DNA of 64,000 bases from CAVRIA01 sp963721115 (GCA_963721115.1 CAVRIA010000006.1:372001-436000); one strand, 5' to 3'. Shown: positions 27,620 to 36,401, counted from the first letter of the stretch. The notes: generated by a model from the letters alone, not told the origin. Program-made: numbers and translations.

Positions 27620-30600
27620 TCAGAAACCTCGCTGTCGCCGGCGCGTGCCGGTCAAGGCGATCAGGCTGAGCATCGCCAGCGCCACCGCCAGCAGGGCCGG
27701 CGAGAGCGCCGGTGCCGGTGCCGCGCCGGTGATCAAGTCGAGCGGGCCGCTCGCCGGCGGGATGGCGCAGGTATCGACGATGAAGATGACGTCACCCGCC
27801 TTCAGCGGCCGGTTCAGGCCGATCGCGTAATTGCCGTTGGCGTCGGTGCCGCCCGTGCCGAGCAGCACGTCGTCGGGGCCGCCGCCGTCGGGCACGCGGT
27901 TGGGGCCGACCTCGTAGACCTTCAGGCACTCCGGGCCGAGGTCCGGAGGTCCGGTTCCGGTCACTTCGTTCGAGCCGGGCTCGTCGCCGCCGCCGATCGG
28001 CGGGCCGCCGGGCCCACCCGGCGGCGCAACCGTTGGCGTGGCCGTCGGTGTCAGCGTAGGCGTAGCAGTCGGTGTCTGCGTCGGCGTCTCGGTCGGGCCG
28101 TAGAGCTGTCCGAAGACGCCGCTTCCGCTGCCGTCCTCGCCCGGACCGGGGAAGGCGACCATCCCCACCCGCGGCGAGGCTCCGCCCGCCTGCGCTCTCG
28201 ACGAACCCAGGGCGCTGGCCGAGGCGCCCCACACCGCGACCAGGCGCTGCCCGTCGTCGGCGATGCCGAGAGCGGGGTACTCCTGGTCGCCGTCCGTGTA
28301 CGAGTTCACCTGGAACTCCGTTCCCAGGAACGTCCCGCCGCTGTCGAACTGGCGCGCGAAGACGTCATAGGCGAAAGCCAGCTTTCGAGCTCCGAGGTTT
28401 TTGAAGGGTCGAGTACCGTTGTGCCAGGCGACGACGAAGTCGCCGTCGGCCGCAGCGGTCACGGCCGGGGCGGCCTCGTCGGCCGTTGTGTACTCGTTGA
28501 CCTGGAACTCCGTTCCGGCCGCGTCGCCGTCGCTCGAGAAACGCTGGGCGAAGACGCCGGACCCGTCGCCGTCCTGATCGTTCGCGCCCGTCCACGCCAC
28601 GACGAAGCTTCCCGCCGCGCCCATCGCCACAGCCGGCTCGATTTGATCGGAGGTAGTGTAGGTATTGACCTGGAACTCGGTTCCGGCCGCGGCGCCATCG
28701 CTCGAGAAGCGTTGCCCGAAGACGCCGTTGCCGCTGCTGTCCTGAGAGAAGCTCTGCCAGGCGACGATGAAGGCGCCGTTCGCGTCCGCGGCCACCGAGG
28801 CGGCTCGCTGGCCACTGGTGGTGGAGGTGTTGACCTGGAACTCGGTGCCGGCGAAGGCTCCCGCGCTGGTGAAGCGCTGTCCGAACACGCCCTGAGAGTC
28901 GCCGTCCTGGTCTTCCTGGCTCGTCCAGACGACGACGAAGTTGCCGGCGTCATCGCAGGCGATGTCCGGGTCGTACTGCGCGAGCGACGTGTAGGTATTG
29001 ACCTGGAACTCGCTACCGACCAGGTTGCCGGCGTCGTCGAAGCGCTGGACGAAGACGCCGCCCTCGTCGCCGTCGTCGAGCTGCGGCGGCGCCGAGTCGC
29101 GCGGCTGGAGCTTGGGCTTGGATGCCGAGGGCAGCGGATAGCGCTCCCAGGCGACGGCGAAGTCTCCGGCGGCGGAGCGGCAGACGGCCGGACGGAAGGG
29201 GCCGGCGACGCAGTCGCCGGCGGGGACTTCGACCTCGGGGCTGGAGGGGTCGCCGGCGTCGTCGTAGAGCTGCAGGAACACGGTCTGGTCGAGCGGCAGC
29301 GTGGTTGCGGGCCCCTGCCAGGCGGCGCCACAGTCTCCCGACCCGTTGCAGTCGGCGTCCGGGCGTGCGTTGGAGCGCGACTGGGATCCGGCCGTGAACG
29401 TGTTCACCTGAAACTCGCTTCCGACCTGGTTCCCGTTGCTGTCGAAGCGCTGGCCGAACACGCCGTCCGAGTCGCCGTCCTGCTCGTCGCTGCCCCAGAC
29501 GACGAAGAAGTTGCCCGCGTCGTCGGCGGCAACGGAGGGGCGGGACTGGTCATACGTGGTGTACGTATTGACCTGGAACTCCGTTCCGGCCGCTGATCCG
29601 GCGGCGTCGAAGCGCTGCGCGAAGACGCCGCGTCCGGACCCGTCCTGGTTGGACCCCATCCAGGCGATGACGAAGTCGCCCGCGGCGTCCGAGGCGACGG
29701 ACGGTTCGTTCTGAATGGAGGTCGTATACGTGTTGACCTGGAACTCGGTGCCGAGGAAGTCCCCGTTGCTGCCGAAACGCTGCGCGAAGACCCCGTCGAT
29801 GTCGCCGTCCAACTTGTAGGACCCGCTCCAGGCGACGACGAAGTCGCCCGCGCCGTCGGAGGCCACGGAAGGGAACTGCTGATCGTGCATCGTATACGAG
29901 TTGATCTGGAACTCGGTGCCGAGGAAGTCCCCATTGCTGGCGAAGCGCTGGCCAAAGACGCCGGAACCGCTGCCGTCGATGCCCGGTCCGGCGTTCCACA
30001 CGACCACGAAGTCGCGGGCGCCGTCGGTCGCGACCTGGGGCTGGCGGAAGTACCCCGATGTGTAGGTGTTCACCTGGAACTCGGTTCCCTCCGGCGCCCC
30101 TGCGCTGTCGAAGCGCCGGCCGAGGATTCCCGGCGTCCCGTTGCCCAAGGGGTACGCGTAGTCGTTCCAGACGACGACGAAGTCCCCGGCGTCGCCGCAG
30201 GCGACCGACGGGTACGTCTCGAACGTATCGCCCGGAACCTGGCTGCTGACCTGGAACTCCGATCCCAACAGGTTGCCGCCGCTGTCGAAGAGCTGCGCGA
30301 CGATCCTGTTCGCGGTCTCTCCGGGACCGAGCATCGACCAGGCGAGAACGCCTCCCCCCGCTGCGTTGCGGCACATCGCGGGGTTGAAGCGCGGCAGAGA
30401 GCACATGCCGGTGGGGACCTCGTACTCCGTCCCCAGGGCGACGCCGTCGCGGTCGAAGCGCTGCACGAAGACGGTTGGGGAGAGGGCGTTGGTCGCCGGT
30501 CCGTCCCAAACCGCCACGAAGTTCCCCTCCGCGTCGGTCGCCACGTCGGCGTCGGACTGATGTCCCGGCGTGAACGTGTTGACCTGGAACTCCGAGCCGA

Positions 30601-30685
30601 GCGGATCGAGCTGGGCCAGGGCAGGTGCCGCCGCGGCCACGACGAGGGCCGCGGCGATCGAGAGAAGTCGTCTTGCTGTCTGCAT
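27620..30685 (-). CDS. surface protein, 14 propeller-type repeats, paralog 4
   Basis: 1021 residues. The start at 30685 follows GGAGGATGTG and gives a signal peptide ending APALAQ; upstream in-frame ATG 30727 is not needed. It has fourteen repeats, including the cysteine blade pair (PTGMCSLPRF and GDCVAGPFRP) and the GPATT blades 1 and 8. The stalk is GPTETPTQTPTATPTLTPT, then GGTDANGNYAIGL, GDVIFIVDTC and the PALSP anchor ending TRRRQRGF. It is the promoter-proximal gene of the array. Confidence 0.82.
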   Translation of the reverse strand: MQTARRLLSIAAALVVAAAAPALAQLDPLGSEFQVNTFTPGHQSDADVATDAEGNFVAVWDGPATNALSPTVFVQRFDRDGVALGTEYEVPTGMCSLPRFNPAMCRNAAGGGVLAWSMLGPGETANRIVAQLFDSGGNLLGSEFQVSSQVPGDTFETYPSVACGDAGDFVVVWNDYAYPLGNGTPGILGRRFDSAGAPEGTEFQVNTYTSGYFRQPQVATDGARDFVVVWNAGPGIDGSGSGVFGQRFASNGDFLGTEFQINSYTMHDQQFPSVASDGAGDFVVAWSGSYKLDGDIDGVFAQRFGSNGDFLGTEFQVNTYTTSIQNEPSVASDAAGDFVIAWMGSNQDGSGRGVFAQRFDAAGSAAGTEFQVNTYTTYDQSRPSVAADDAGNFFVVWGSDEQDGDSDGVFGQRFDSNGNQVGSEFQVNTFTAGSQSRSNARPDADCNGSGDCGAAWQGPATTLPLDQTVFLQLYDDAGDPSSPEVEVPAGDCVAGPFRPAVCRSAAGDFAVAWERYPLPSASKPKLQPRDSAPPQLDDGDEGGVFVQRFDDAGNLVGSEFQVNTYTSLAQYDPDIACDDAGNFVVVWTSQEDQDGDSQGVFGQRFTSAGAFAGTEFQVNTSTTSGQRAASVAADANGAFIVAWQSFSQDSSGNGVFGQRFSSDGAAAGTEFQVNTYTTSDQIEPAVAMGAAGSFVVAWTGANDQDGDGSGVFAQRFSSDGDAAGTEFQVNEYTTADEAAPAVTAAADGDFVVAWHNGTRPFKNLGARKLAFAYDVFARQFDSGGTFLGTEFQVNSYTDGDQEYPALGIADDGQRLVAVWGASASALGSSRAQAGGASPRVGMVAFPGPGEDGSGSGVFGQLYGPTETPTQTPTATPTLTPTATPTVAPPGGPGGPPIGGGDEPGSNEVTGTGPPDLGPECLKVYEVGPNRVPDGGGPDDVLLGTGGTDANGNYAIGLNRPLKAGDVIFIVDTCAIPPASGPLDLITGAAPAPALSPALLAVALAMLSLIALTGTRRRQRGF

Positions 30686-30744
30686 CACATCCTCCACGGC
30701 TCCGGAACGTCGAGCCTGTGCGCTCAAAAACGTGCGCTAGTGAA

Positions 30745-30773
30745 GGCGTATTTCCATGTGCAAGCTCTGTCAA
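30745..30773 (-). promoter_or_regulatory. promoter of surface paralog 4
   Basis: TTGACA (30773-30768), a 17-base spacer and TACGCC (30750-30745), 60 bp ahead of the start. It lies in an unusually AT-rich stretch. The -10 element matches those of paralogs 1 and 2 better than it matches TATAAT. Confidence 0.5.
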
Positions 30774-30925
30774 CGTGAAAGTTGGCAAGACATGGCATTC
30801 CGCATTGATCTAAGCGTATCAAATATACATACGCATGGCGCCACGCACGGCATCCGCGCGAGTACTAAGGGAAATCCCGCACGCCTTGCCGGCAAAGCAG
30901 GCGATGCGGGGGGAGATGAGAGGCC

Positions 30926-30983
30926 GGTTGTTGGGTTGTTGGGTTGTTGGTTGTTCGTCGCCTGTCGGTTCCTCAACCAACAG
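30926..30983. repeat. GTTGTTGG repeat, copy E
   Basis: A run of GGTTGTTGGGTTGTTGGG at 30926-30955 with only a short complementary AACCAACAG at 30975-30983. It sits in the 425-bp gap (30774-31198) between the surface array promoter and ilvD. Confidence 0.55.
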
Positions 30984-31028
30984 CTAGCCTGAAACTCGCC
31001 CGGGCTGTGCCCGGGTTCGTAGGCAAAG

Positions 31029-31140
31029 GCTGGGGCTCGGGCTCAGGCTGGGGATCGACCCCAAAGACCACGCGAAGCCCGCACCGTCCTCAGCCCGAGC
31101 CCGAGCCCCCGAGCCTCAGCCTGAGCCTCAGCCTCAGCCT
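31029..31140. repeat. GC-rich inverted repeat of GGCTC/GAGCC units
   Basis: Left arm 31029-31054 is built of GGCTGGGGCTCGGGCTCAGG units. The right arm at 31091-31140 has GCCCGAGCCCGAGCCCCC followed by repeated CAGCCTGAGCCT units. It lies downstream of the ilvD stop (31199) and can form a long hairpin, possibly its terminator. Confidence 0.5.
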
Positions 31141-31198
31141 GTCCCGGAAATCCGTGTGTTTCTCAGCTCGAATGACCCGGCGCAGCCCGGGGGCGACA

Positions 31199-33049
31199 CT
31201 AGCAGCCTAGTCTTCCCACGTCGCGGACGGCGCCGCGGGCGGCGCTGGTGGTGAGGGCGGCGTAGGCGCGCAGGGCCTGGCTCACGACGCGGTCGCGCTT
31301 GGTTGGCTTCCAGGCGCCGGCGCCGCGCGCCTCGATCGCGGCGCGCCGGCCGGCGAGGACCTGCTCGGGGACGGCGAGGCGGATCGAGCGCTTGGGGATG
31401 TCGATCTCGATCTTGTCTCCGTCTTCGACCAGGGCGATGGCGCCCCCCTCCGCCGCCTCCGGCGAGACGTGGCCGATGGACAGACCGGAGGTGCCGCCGG
31501 AGAAGCGCCCGTCCGTGATCAGCGCGCACACCTTTCCGAGCTTCTTCGACTTCATGTAGCTGGTCGGGTACAGCATCTCCTGCATGCCCGGCCCGCCGCG
31601 TGGCCCCTCGTAGCGGATGACCACCACCTCGCCCGGCTTCACCTGGTCGAGCAGGATGGCCTGCACGGCCGCCTCCTGGCTCTCGCAGACGCGCGCCGGT
31701 CCGGAGAAGCGGAGAATGCTCGCGTCGACGCCCGCGGTCTTCACGATACAGCCTTCCTCTGCCAGGTTGCCGTACAGCACCGCCAGACCGCCGTCCCGGC
31801 TGTAGGCGTGCTCGAGGTCGCGGATGCAGCCGCCGTCGCGGTCGAGGTCGAGCTCGCGGAAGCGCTTCGACTGACTGAAGGCCTGGGTGGTCGGCACGCC
31901 GCCGGGTGCGGCGCTGTAGAAGCTCCGCACCTTCGGATCCTCCGTTCGGCGCACGTCCCAGCGATCCAGGGCCTCGCCGAGGGTGCGGCTGTGGACCGTG
32001 GGGACGTCGCGGGTCAGCAGGCCCGCCCGATCGAGCTCGCCGAGAATTCCGACCACGCCGCCGGCGCGGTGCACGTCCTCCATGTGGTAGAGCGCCGAGC
32101 TCGGCGCTACCTTGCATAGGTTGGGCACGCGCCGCGACAGACGGTCGATGTCCGCCATCGAGAACGGCACCCCCGCCTCCTGTGCCGCCGCCAGCAGGTG
32201 CAGGACCGTGTTGGTCGACCCGCCCATGGCGATGTCCAGGCTCATCGCGTTCTCGAAGGCCGCGAAGCTGGCGATCGAGCGCGGCAGCGCCGAGCCGTCG
32301 TCCTTCTCGTAGTAGCGCCGGGCCAGGTCGACGATGCGGCGGCCGGCCTCGAGGAAGAGCTCCTTGCGGTCGGTATGGGTGGCCAGCATGCTGCCGTTGC
32401 CGGGCAGCGACAGGCCCAGCGCCTCGGTCAGGCAGTTCATCGAGTTGGCGGTGAACATGCCGGAGCAGGAGCCGCAGGTGGGACAGGCGGAGCGTTCGAG
32501 CTGGAGCGACTCCTCGTCGCTGACCGCCGGGTCCGCCGCCGCGACCATGGCGTCGATCAGGTCGAGGTGCACCTCCTTTTCGCCCGCCACGTACTTGCCG
32601 GCTTCCATCGGTCCGCCGGAGACGAAGACCGCTGGAATGTTCAGGCGCAGCGCCGCCATCAGCATGCCCGGCGTGATCTTGTCGCAGTTCGAGATGCAGA
32701 CCAGACCGTCGGCGCAGTGGGCGTTGACCATGTACTCGACCGAGTCCGCGATCAGCTCGCGCGACGGCAGGCTGTAAAGCATGCCGCCGTGCCCCATGGC
32801 GATGCCGTCGTCGACGGCGATGGTGTTGAACTCCTTGGCCACGCCGCCGGCCCGGGCGATCTCCTCGGCCACCAGCTGCCCGAGGTCCTTGAGATGGACG
32901 TGGCCGGGGACGAACTGGGTGAAGGAGTTGGCGACGGCGATGATCGGCTTGTCGAAGTCCCCGTCCTTCATCCCGGTGGCGCGCCACAGGGCACGCGCGC
33001 CGGCCATGTTGCGTCCGTGGGTTGTCGTCCTCGAGCGATACTCGGGCAT
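31199..33049 (-). CDS. ilvD: dihydroxy-acid dehydratase
   Basis: A 616-residue Fe-S dehydratase converting 2,3-dihydroxy acids to 2-keto acids in valine, isoleucine and pantothenate synthesis. The start is at 33049 (MPEYRSRTTTHGRNMAG), after GAGGAGG. Cluster and substrate residues are visible in CISNCDKITPGML and CPTCGSCSGMFTANSMNC. FNTIAVDDGIAMGHGGM and GGRFSGGTSG are canonical. The length equals that of the Escherichia coli enzyme. It is a single-gene unit here. Confidence 0.97.
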   Translation of the reverse strand: MPEYRSRTTTHGRNMAGARALWRATGMKDGDFDKPIIAVANSFTQFVPGHVHLKDLGQLVAEEIARAGGVAKEFNTIAVDDGIAMGHGGMLYSLPSRELIADSVEYMVNAHCADGLVCISNCDKITPGMLMAALRLNIPAVFVSGGPMEAGKYVAGEKEVHLDLIDAMVAAADPAVSDEESLQLERSACPTCGSCSGMFTANSMNCLTEALGLSLPGNGSMLATHTDRKELFLEAGRRIVDLARRYYEKDDGSALPRSIASFAAFENAMSLDIAMGGSTNTVLHLLAAAQEAGVPFSMADIDRLSRRVPNLCKVAPSSALYHMEDVHRAGGVVGILGELDRAGLLTRDVPTVHSRTLGEALDRWDVRRTEDPKVRSFYSAAPGGVPTTQAFSQSKRFRELDLDRDGGCIRDLEHAYSRDGGLAVLYGNLAEEGCIVKTAGVDASILRFSGPARVCESQEAAVQAILLDQVKPGEVVVIRYEGPRGGPGMQEMLYPTSYMKSKKLGKVCALITDGRFSGGTSGLSIGHVSPEAAEGGAIALVEDGDKIEIDIPKRSIRLAVPEQVLAGRRAAIEARGAGAWKPTKRDRVVSQALRAYAALTTSAARGAVRDVGRLGC

Positions 33050-33138
33050 TCGAACCTCCTCTCGAAGGTCCAAACTCTAGTTTCAAAACGGGCCGGATGC
33101 GAGAGGGGAACGCCCGAGATCGCCGCGAGGACGCGCCT

Positions 33139-33309
33139 TCAGCCGGCGGGCGGTCCCGCGATCTTGTGCGCGGCGCCCGCGCCCGCCGAGCGCTGCGCCT
33201 CTCCCGCTGCCAGGACCCGAACCAGGTACCGCATCAGGATCATCGCCCCGAGGAAGATCCCGGCCGCGGCACCGACGTGCACCAGCAGATACCAGAGTGT
33301 GTAAGACAT
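33139..33309 (-). CDS. 56-residue membrane microprotein
   Basis: Starts MSYTLWYLLVHVGAAAG at 33309 with GGGGGA eight bases upstream and ends AHKIAGPPAG. One hydrophobic helix (about residues 4-30, with LGAMILM) is followed by a basic segment and an Ala/Gly tail. No family is recognised. It lies 90 bp upstream of ilvD on the same strand, and a TetR-type palindrome at 33391 lies ahead of it. Confidence 0.65.
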   Translation of the reverse strand: MSYTLWYLLVHVGAAAGIFLGAMILMRYLVRVLAAGEAQRSAGAGAAHKIAGPPAG

Positions 33310-33390
33310 CTCGCTGTCCCCCTGTGTTGTTGCAGAGACAGCGGATCACGTCTCGGGGAAGCGCCACATGAGGATCGGCAGCCGCGAAGC

Positions 33391-33402
33391 TGACCAATGT
33401 CA
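33391..33402. promoter_or_regulatory. candidate TetR-type operator, copy 1
   Basis: TGACCAATGTCA in the longer context CTGACCAATGTCAT. It differs by one central base from the site at 36390-36401 ahead of the TetR gene. It is located about 80 bp upstream of the 56-residue membrane protein gene. Confidence 0.5.
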
Positions 33403-33479
33403 TGCCGACTCGGGGCGTTTCTCGGCTCCCAGTATTGCGTTAGCTGATTCGATGAGGCCCGGTACTATTACTAATGCTG

Positions 33480-33713
33480 CTACTCGGCCTTCTTCTCGTC
33501 AGGCTTCGTCTCGGTGTCCTTCTTCTTCTCCGCTTCCTGCTGGCACTTCTTCACGTCGTCGACGCTGATGATCATGGTGTTTGCGACCTCGTCGGCCGTG
33601 CGGCCGGCTTGCAGGTAGCGGAGCACCTGAGCGCAGTTGACTGCCAAGACCGCGGACGGCAACAGCAGCGCGGCGCAGAACGCGACGACACATCCAAGAG
33701 AGACTGCCTTCAT
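33480..33713 (-). CDS. small secreted protein with Lys/Glu tail
   Basis: A 77-residue protein with a clear signal peptide (MKAVSLGCVVAFCAALLLPS, cleavage near VLAVNC). The mature part has NCAQVLRYLQAGRTADEV and a C-terminal KKKDTETKPDEKKAE tail. The start at 33713 is supported by AGGAGGAGG. Two cysteines remain after processing and could form a disulfide. Function unknown; it looks like a small helical periplasmic protein. Confidence 0.75.
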   Translation of the reverse strand: MKAVSLGCVVAFCAALLLPSAVLAVNCAQVLRYLQAGRTADEVANTMIISVDDVKKCQQEAEKKKDTETKPDEKKAE

Positions 33714-33808
33714 TGTGATCCTCCTCCTGCGGATATTCATATCACTGCCCCCGTCATGCCGGAAGGTGGTGAGCGATGCTTCGGCCAGAATCCGCCCAAC
33801 CGCCCTGC

Positions 33809-33856
33809 CGGGTTGTTGGTTGTTGTTCTTCCGATCTCACCAACAACCCAACAACC
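33809..33856. repeat. GTTGTTGG hairpin repeat, copy F
   Basis: GGGTTGTTGGTTGTTG (33809-33824) and CCAACAACCCAACAACCC (33839-33856) form a compact hairpin with a 14-base loop. It lies between divergent genes, so it cannot be just a terminator here. Confidence 0.65.
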
Positions 33857-33950
33857 CTCCCCGGTCGCCCTTGCCGTGCTCGGCGGGCGCCGATACTTTG
33901 CTCGCGAGCCCGGCACCCCGCCAGGGCATCTGGCCTTCGAAGGAGATCGC

Positions 33951-35177
33951 ATGGGAATCGCATACATCGTCGACGCGGTGCGCACGCCGCGCGGCAAGGG
34001 CAAGGCGAGCGGGTCGCTGGCCGGCGTCCACCCCCAGGAGCTGCTGGCGCAGGCGCTCAACGGGTTGCGGCGCACGGAGTTCGAGGTCGGCGACGTCGAA
34101 GACGTCGTCGCCGGCTGTGTCCAACAGGTCGGCGAGCAGGGCGCCTGCATCGGCCGCATGGCGGCGCTGGCGGCCGGCTGGCCGAACGAGGTCACGGGGG
34201 TCTCCCTCAACCGCTTCTGCGGCTCCGGCCTGCAGGCGGTCAACTTCGCCGCCATGGGAGCGGCGAGCGGCATGCAGGACCTCGTCGTCGGCGGCGGCGT
34301 GGAGTCGATGTCGCGCGTGCCGATGGGCTCGGACGGCGGCGGCCTGGACGGCAAGAACCCGCACCTGCTCGAGCTGCACCCGATCGTTCCGCAGGGCATC
34401 TCGGCCGACCTGATCGCGACGCTCGAGGGCATCTCGCGCGAGGAGTGCGATCGCTTCGCCTGGGAGAGCCAGCAGAACACGCAGCGCGCGGTAGCGGAAG
34501 GGCGGCTGAAGAGCCTGATCCCGGTCGCCGATCTCTCCGGCGCCGTGCTGTTGCAGAAGGACGAGTACCCCCGTCCCGAGACCACCCCGGAGACCCTCGC
34601 CAGCCTGCAACCGTCGTTCGTGGCCGCCGGCGCGTTTCGCCCGAAGCAGGGCGACGGCCTGACGCTCGACGAGCGGGCGAAGAAGCGCTACCCGCAGGTC
34701 GAGGATCTGGATCACGTCCACACCGCCGGAAACTCGTCCGGCATCGTCGACGGCGCCTCCGCCGTCCTGCTCGCCTCCGAGCGCTACGTGAAGCAGAGGG
34801 GCCTCGTGCCGCGCGCCCGGATCGTCGCCACCGCCACCTGCGGCGCCGAGCCGGTGATCATGCTCACCGCCCCGGTTCCCGCCACGCGGCGCGCCCTCGA
34901 GAAGGCGGGCATGACGATCGGCGACATCGACCTCTTCGAGATCAACGAGGCCTTCGCCGTCGTGCCGCTCAAGGTCATGCGCGACCTCGGCATTCCGCGC
35001 GAGCTGGTGAACGTCAACGGCGGCGCCATCGCCCTCGGCCACCCCCTCGGGGCGACCGGCGGCATGCTGATCGGGACGCTGCTCGACGAGCTCGAGCGCC
35101 AGGACAAGACCACCGGTCTGGTCACGCTCTGCATCGGCGGCGGCATGGGCATCACGACGATCATCGAACGCGTCTAG
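33951..35177 (+). CDS. acetyl-CoA C-acyltransferase (thiolase)
   Basis: A 408-residue thiolase with all catalytic residues: nucleophile C90 in NRFCGSGLQAVN, histidine in ALGHPLGATGG and second cysteine in CIGGGMGI. It cleaves 3-ketoacyl-CoA with free CoA, or runs the reverse condensation. AAGGAG precedes ATG 33951. It starts a plus-strand block followed after 9 bp by a CoA-transferase, so the pair may share one catabolic operon under the TetR regulator that follows. Confidence 0.93.
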   Translation: MGIAYIVDAVRTPRGKGKASGSLAGVHPQELLAQALNGLRRTEFEVGDVEDVVAGCVQQVGEQGACIGRMAALAAGWPNEVTGVSLNRFCGSGLQAVNFAAMGAASGMQDLVVGGGVESMSRVPMGSDGGGLDGKNPHLLELHPIVPQGISADLIATLEGISREECDRFAWESQQNTQRAVAEGRLKSLIPVADLSGAVLLQKDEYPRPETTPETLASLQPSFVAAGAFRPKQGDGLTLDERAKKRYPQVEDLDHVHTAGNSSGIVDGASAVLLASERYVKQRGLVPRARIVATATCGAEPVIMLTAPVPATRRALEKAGMTIGDIDLFEINEAFAVVPLKVMRDLGIPRELVNVNGGAIALGHPLGATGGMLIGTLLDELERQDKTTGLVTLCIGGGMGITTIIERV

Positions 35178-35186
35178 GGGCGAGAC

Positions 35187-36368
35187 ATGCCGGGTCCCCT
35201 CGACGGCTTCCGCGTCATCGACGTCACGCAGATGATCTCCGGGCCCGTCGCCACGATGCTGCTCGGCGATCAGGGGGCCGACGTGATCAAGATCGAGCCG
35301 CCCGGGCGCGGCGACTTCGTGCGCAGTTACGGCGGCAAGCGCGCCGGCCTGCCGCCGCTGTTCGCGACCGCCAACCGCAACAAGCGCTCCGTCGTCCTCG
35401 ACCTGAAGGATGGGCGTGGCATCGCGCTGCTGAAGCGGCTGGTCGCGAGCGGCGACGTGTTCGTGCAGAACTTCCGGCCCGGCACCGCGGCGCGTATGGG
35501 GATCGGCGAAGAGGCGCTGCGCGCCGTGCGCCCCGATCTCGTCTACGTCTCGATCAGCGGCTTCGGCGAAACCGGGCCGTACGCGGATCAGCCCGTGTAC
35601 GATCCGATCGTGCAGGCGCTGTCTGGGCTGGCGTCGATCCAGAGCGACGAGACCGGACGGCCGAGGCTGGTGCGGACGATCGTGCCGGACAAGCTGACGG
35701 CGCTCACCGCGGCGCAGGCGATCACCGCCGCGCTGCTGGCGCGCCAGCGCAGCGGCGAGGGGCAGCACGTTCGCCTCGCCATGCTCGACGCGATGGTCGC
35801 CTTCCTGTGGCCGGAGGGAATGGCGGCCTATACCTGGGTGGGCGCGAGCGACGGCGGCCGGCGGCCGCCGCGGACGCGCGATCTGATCTTCGCCACGACG
35901 GACGGCTACATCACGTGCAGCGCCATGTCCGATGCCGACTGGCACGCCCTGACGGGCGCCCTCGGCCACCCCGAATGGCGCGATGACCCGCGCTTCACCT
36001 CGGTCGCGCGCCGCGAGCGCTTCGCCGACGACAGGCTGAAGCTGACCGCGGAGGTGCTGGCGACCGGCACTTCCGCGCATTGGCTCGAGCGCCTGCGCGC
36101 CGAAAGCGTCCCCTGCGCGCCCGTCCTCGACCGCGAAGACCTCCTCTCCGATCCCCAGATCGCCGCCAATCGGCTGATCGTCGAGTCCGACCACCCGCAC
36201 GCCGGGCGCATGCGACAGGCCCGCCCGGCGGCGCAGTTCGACGCCACCCCGGCGGAGCTGCGCCGTCCGGCGCCGCTGCTCGGCGAGCATACGGACGAGA
36301 TCCTGGCCGAGATCGGCGTGGCCGAGGCGGAGATCGCGCAGCTGCGCCGCGCGGGCGTGCTCGGGTGA
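35187..36368 (+). CDS. CaiB/BaiF type III CoA-transferase
   Basis: 393 residues. N-terminal GFRVIDVTQMISGPVATML, ADVIKIEPPGRGDFVR and VFVQNFRPGTAARMG are family hallmarks. The catalytic aspartate is D139 in VYDPIVQALSG. It follows the thiolase by 9 bp. Compared with the 4236 enzyme it is of the same length class but clearly a different paralog. Confidence 0.92.
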   Translation: MPGPLDGFRVIDVTQMISGPVATMLLGDQGADVIKIEPPGRGDFVRSYGGKRAGLPPLFATANRNKRSVVLDLKDGRGIALLKRLVASGDVFVQNFRPGTAARMGIGEEALRAVRPDLVYVSISGFGETGPYADQPVYDPIVQALSGLASIQSDETGRPRLVRTIVPDKLTALTAAQAITAALLARQRSGEGQHVRLAMLDAMVAFLWPEGMAAYTWVGASDGGRRPPRTRDLIFATTDGYITCSAMSDADWHALTGALGHPEWRDDPRFTSVARRERFADDRLKLTAEVLATGTSAHWLERLRAESVPCAPVLDREDLLSDPQIAANRLIVESDHPHAGRMRQARPAAQFDATPAELRRPAPLLGEHTDEILAEIGVAEAEIAQLRRAGVLG

Positions 36369-36389
36369 GCGCCCGCCCCCGCTCTTGAC

Positions 36390-36401
36390 TGACGAATGTC
36401 A
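36390..36401. promoter_or_regulatory. candidate TetR-type operator, copy 2
   Basis: TGACGAATGTCA within CTGACGAATGTCAT, 26 bp before the TetR gene start and beside TTGACT (36385-36390) and TTGACG (36403-36408), which could be -35 elements. The position fits autoregulation. Confidence 0.6.

Noticed and set aside
18034..30685. CRISPR or tandem DNA repeats in the surface array
   Set aside because: Repetition is at protein level with diverged nucleotide sequence and units of about 150-190 bp; no short identical repeats with spacers.
31134..33086. Second long minus-strand frame across ilvD
   Set aside because: Shadow of ilvD in another frame, rich in Arg/Gly/Pro and without motifs.
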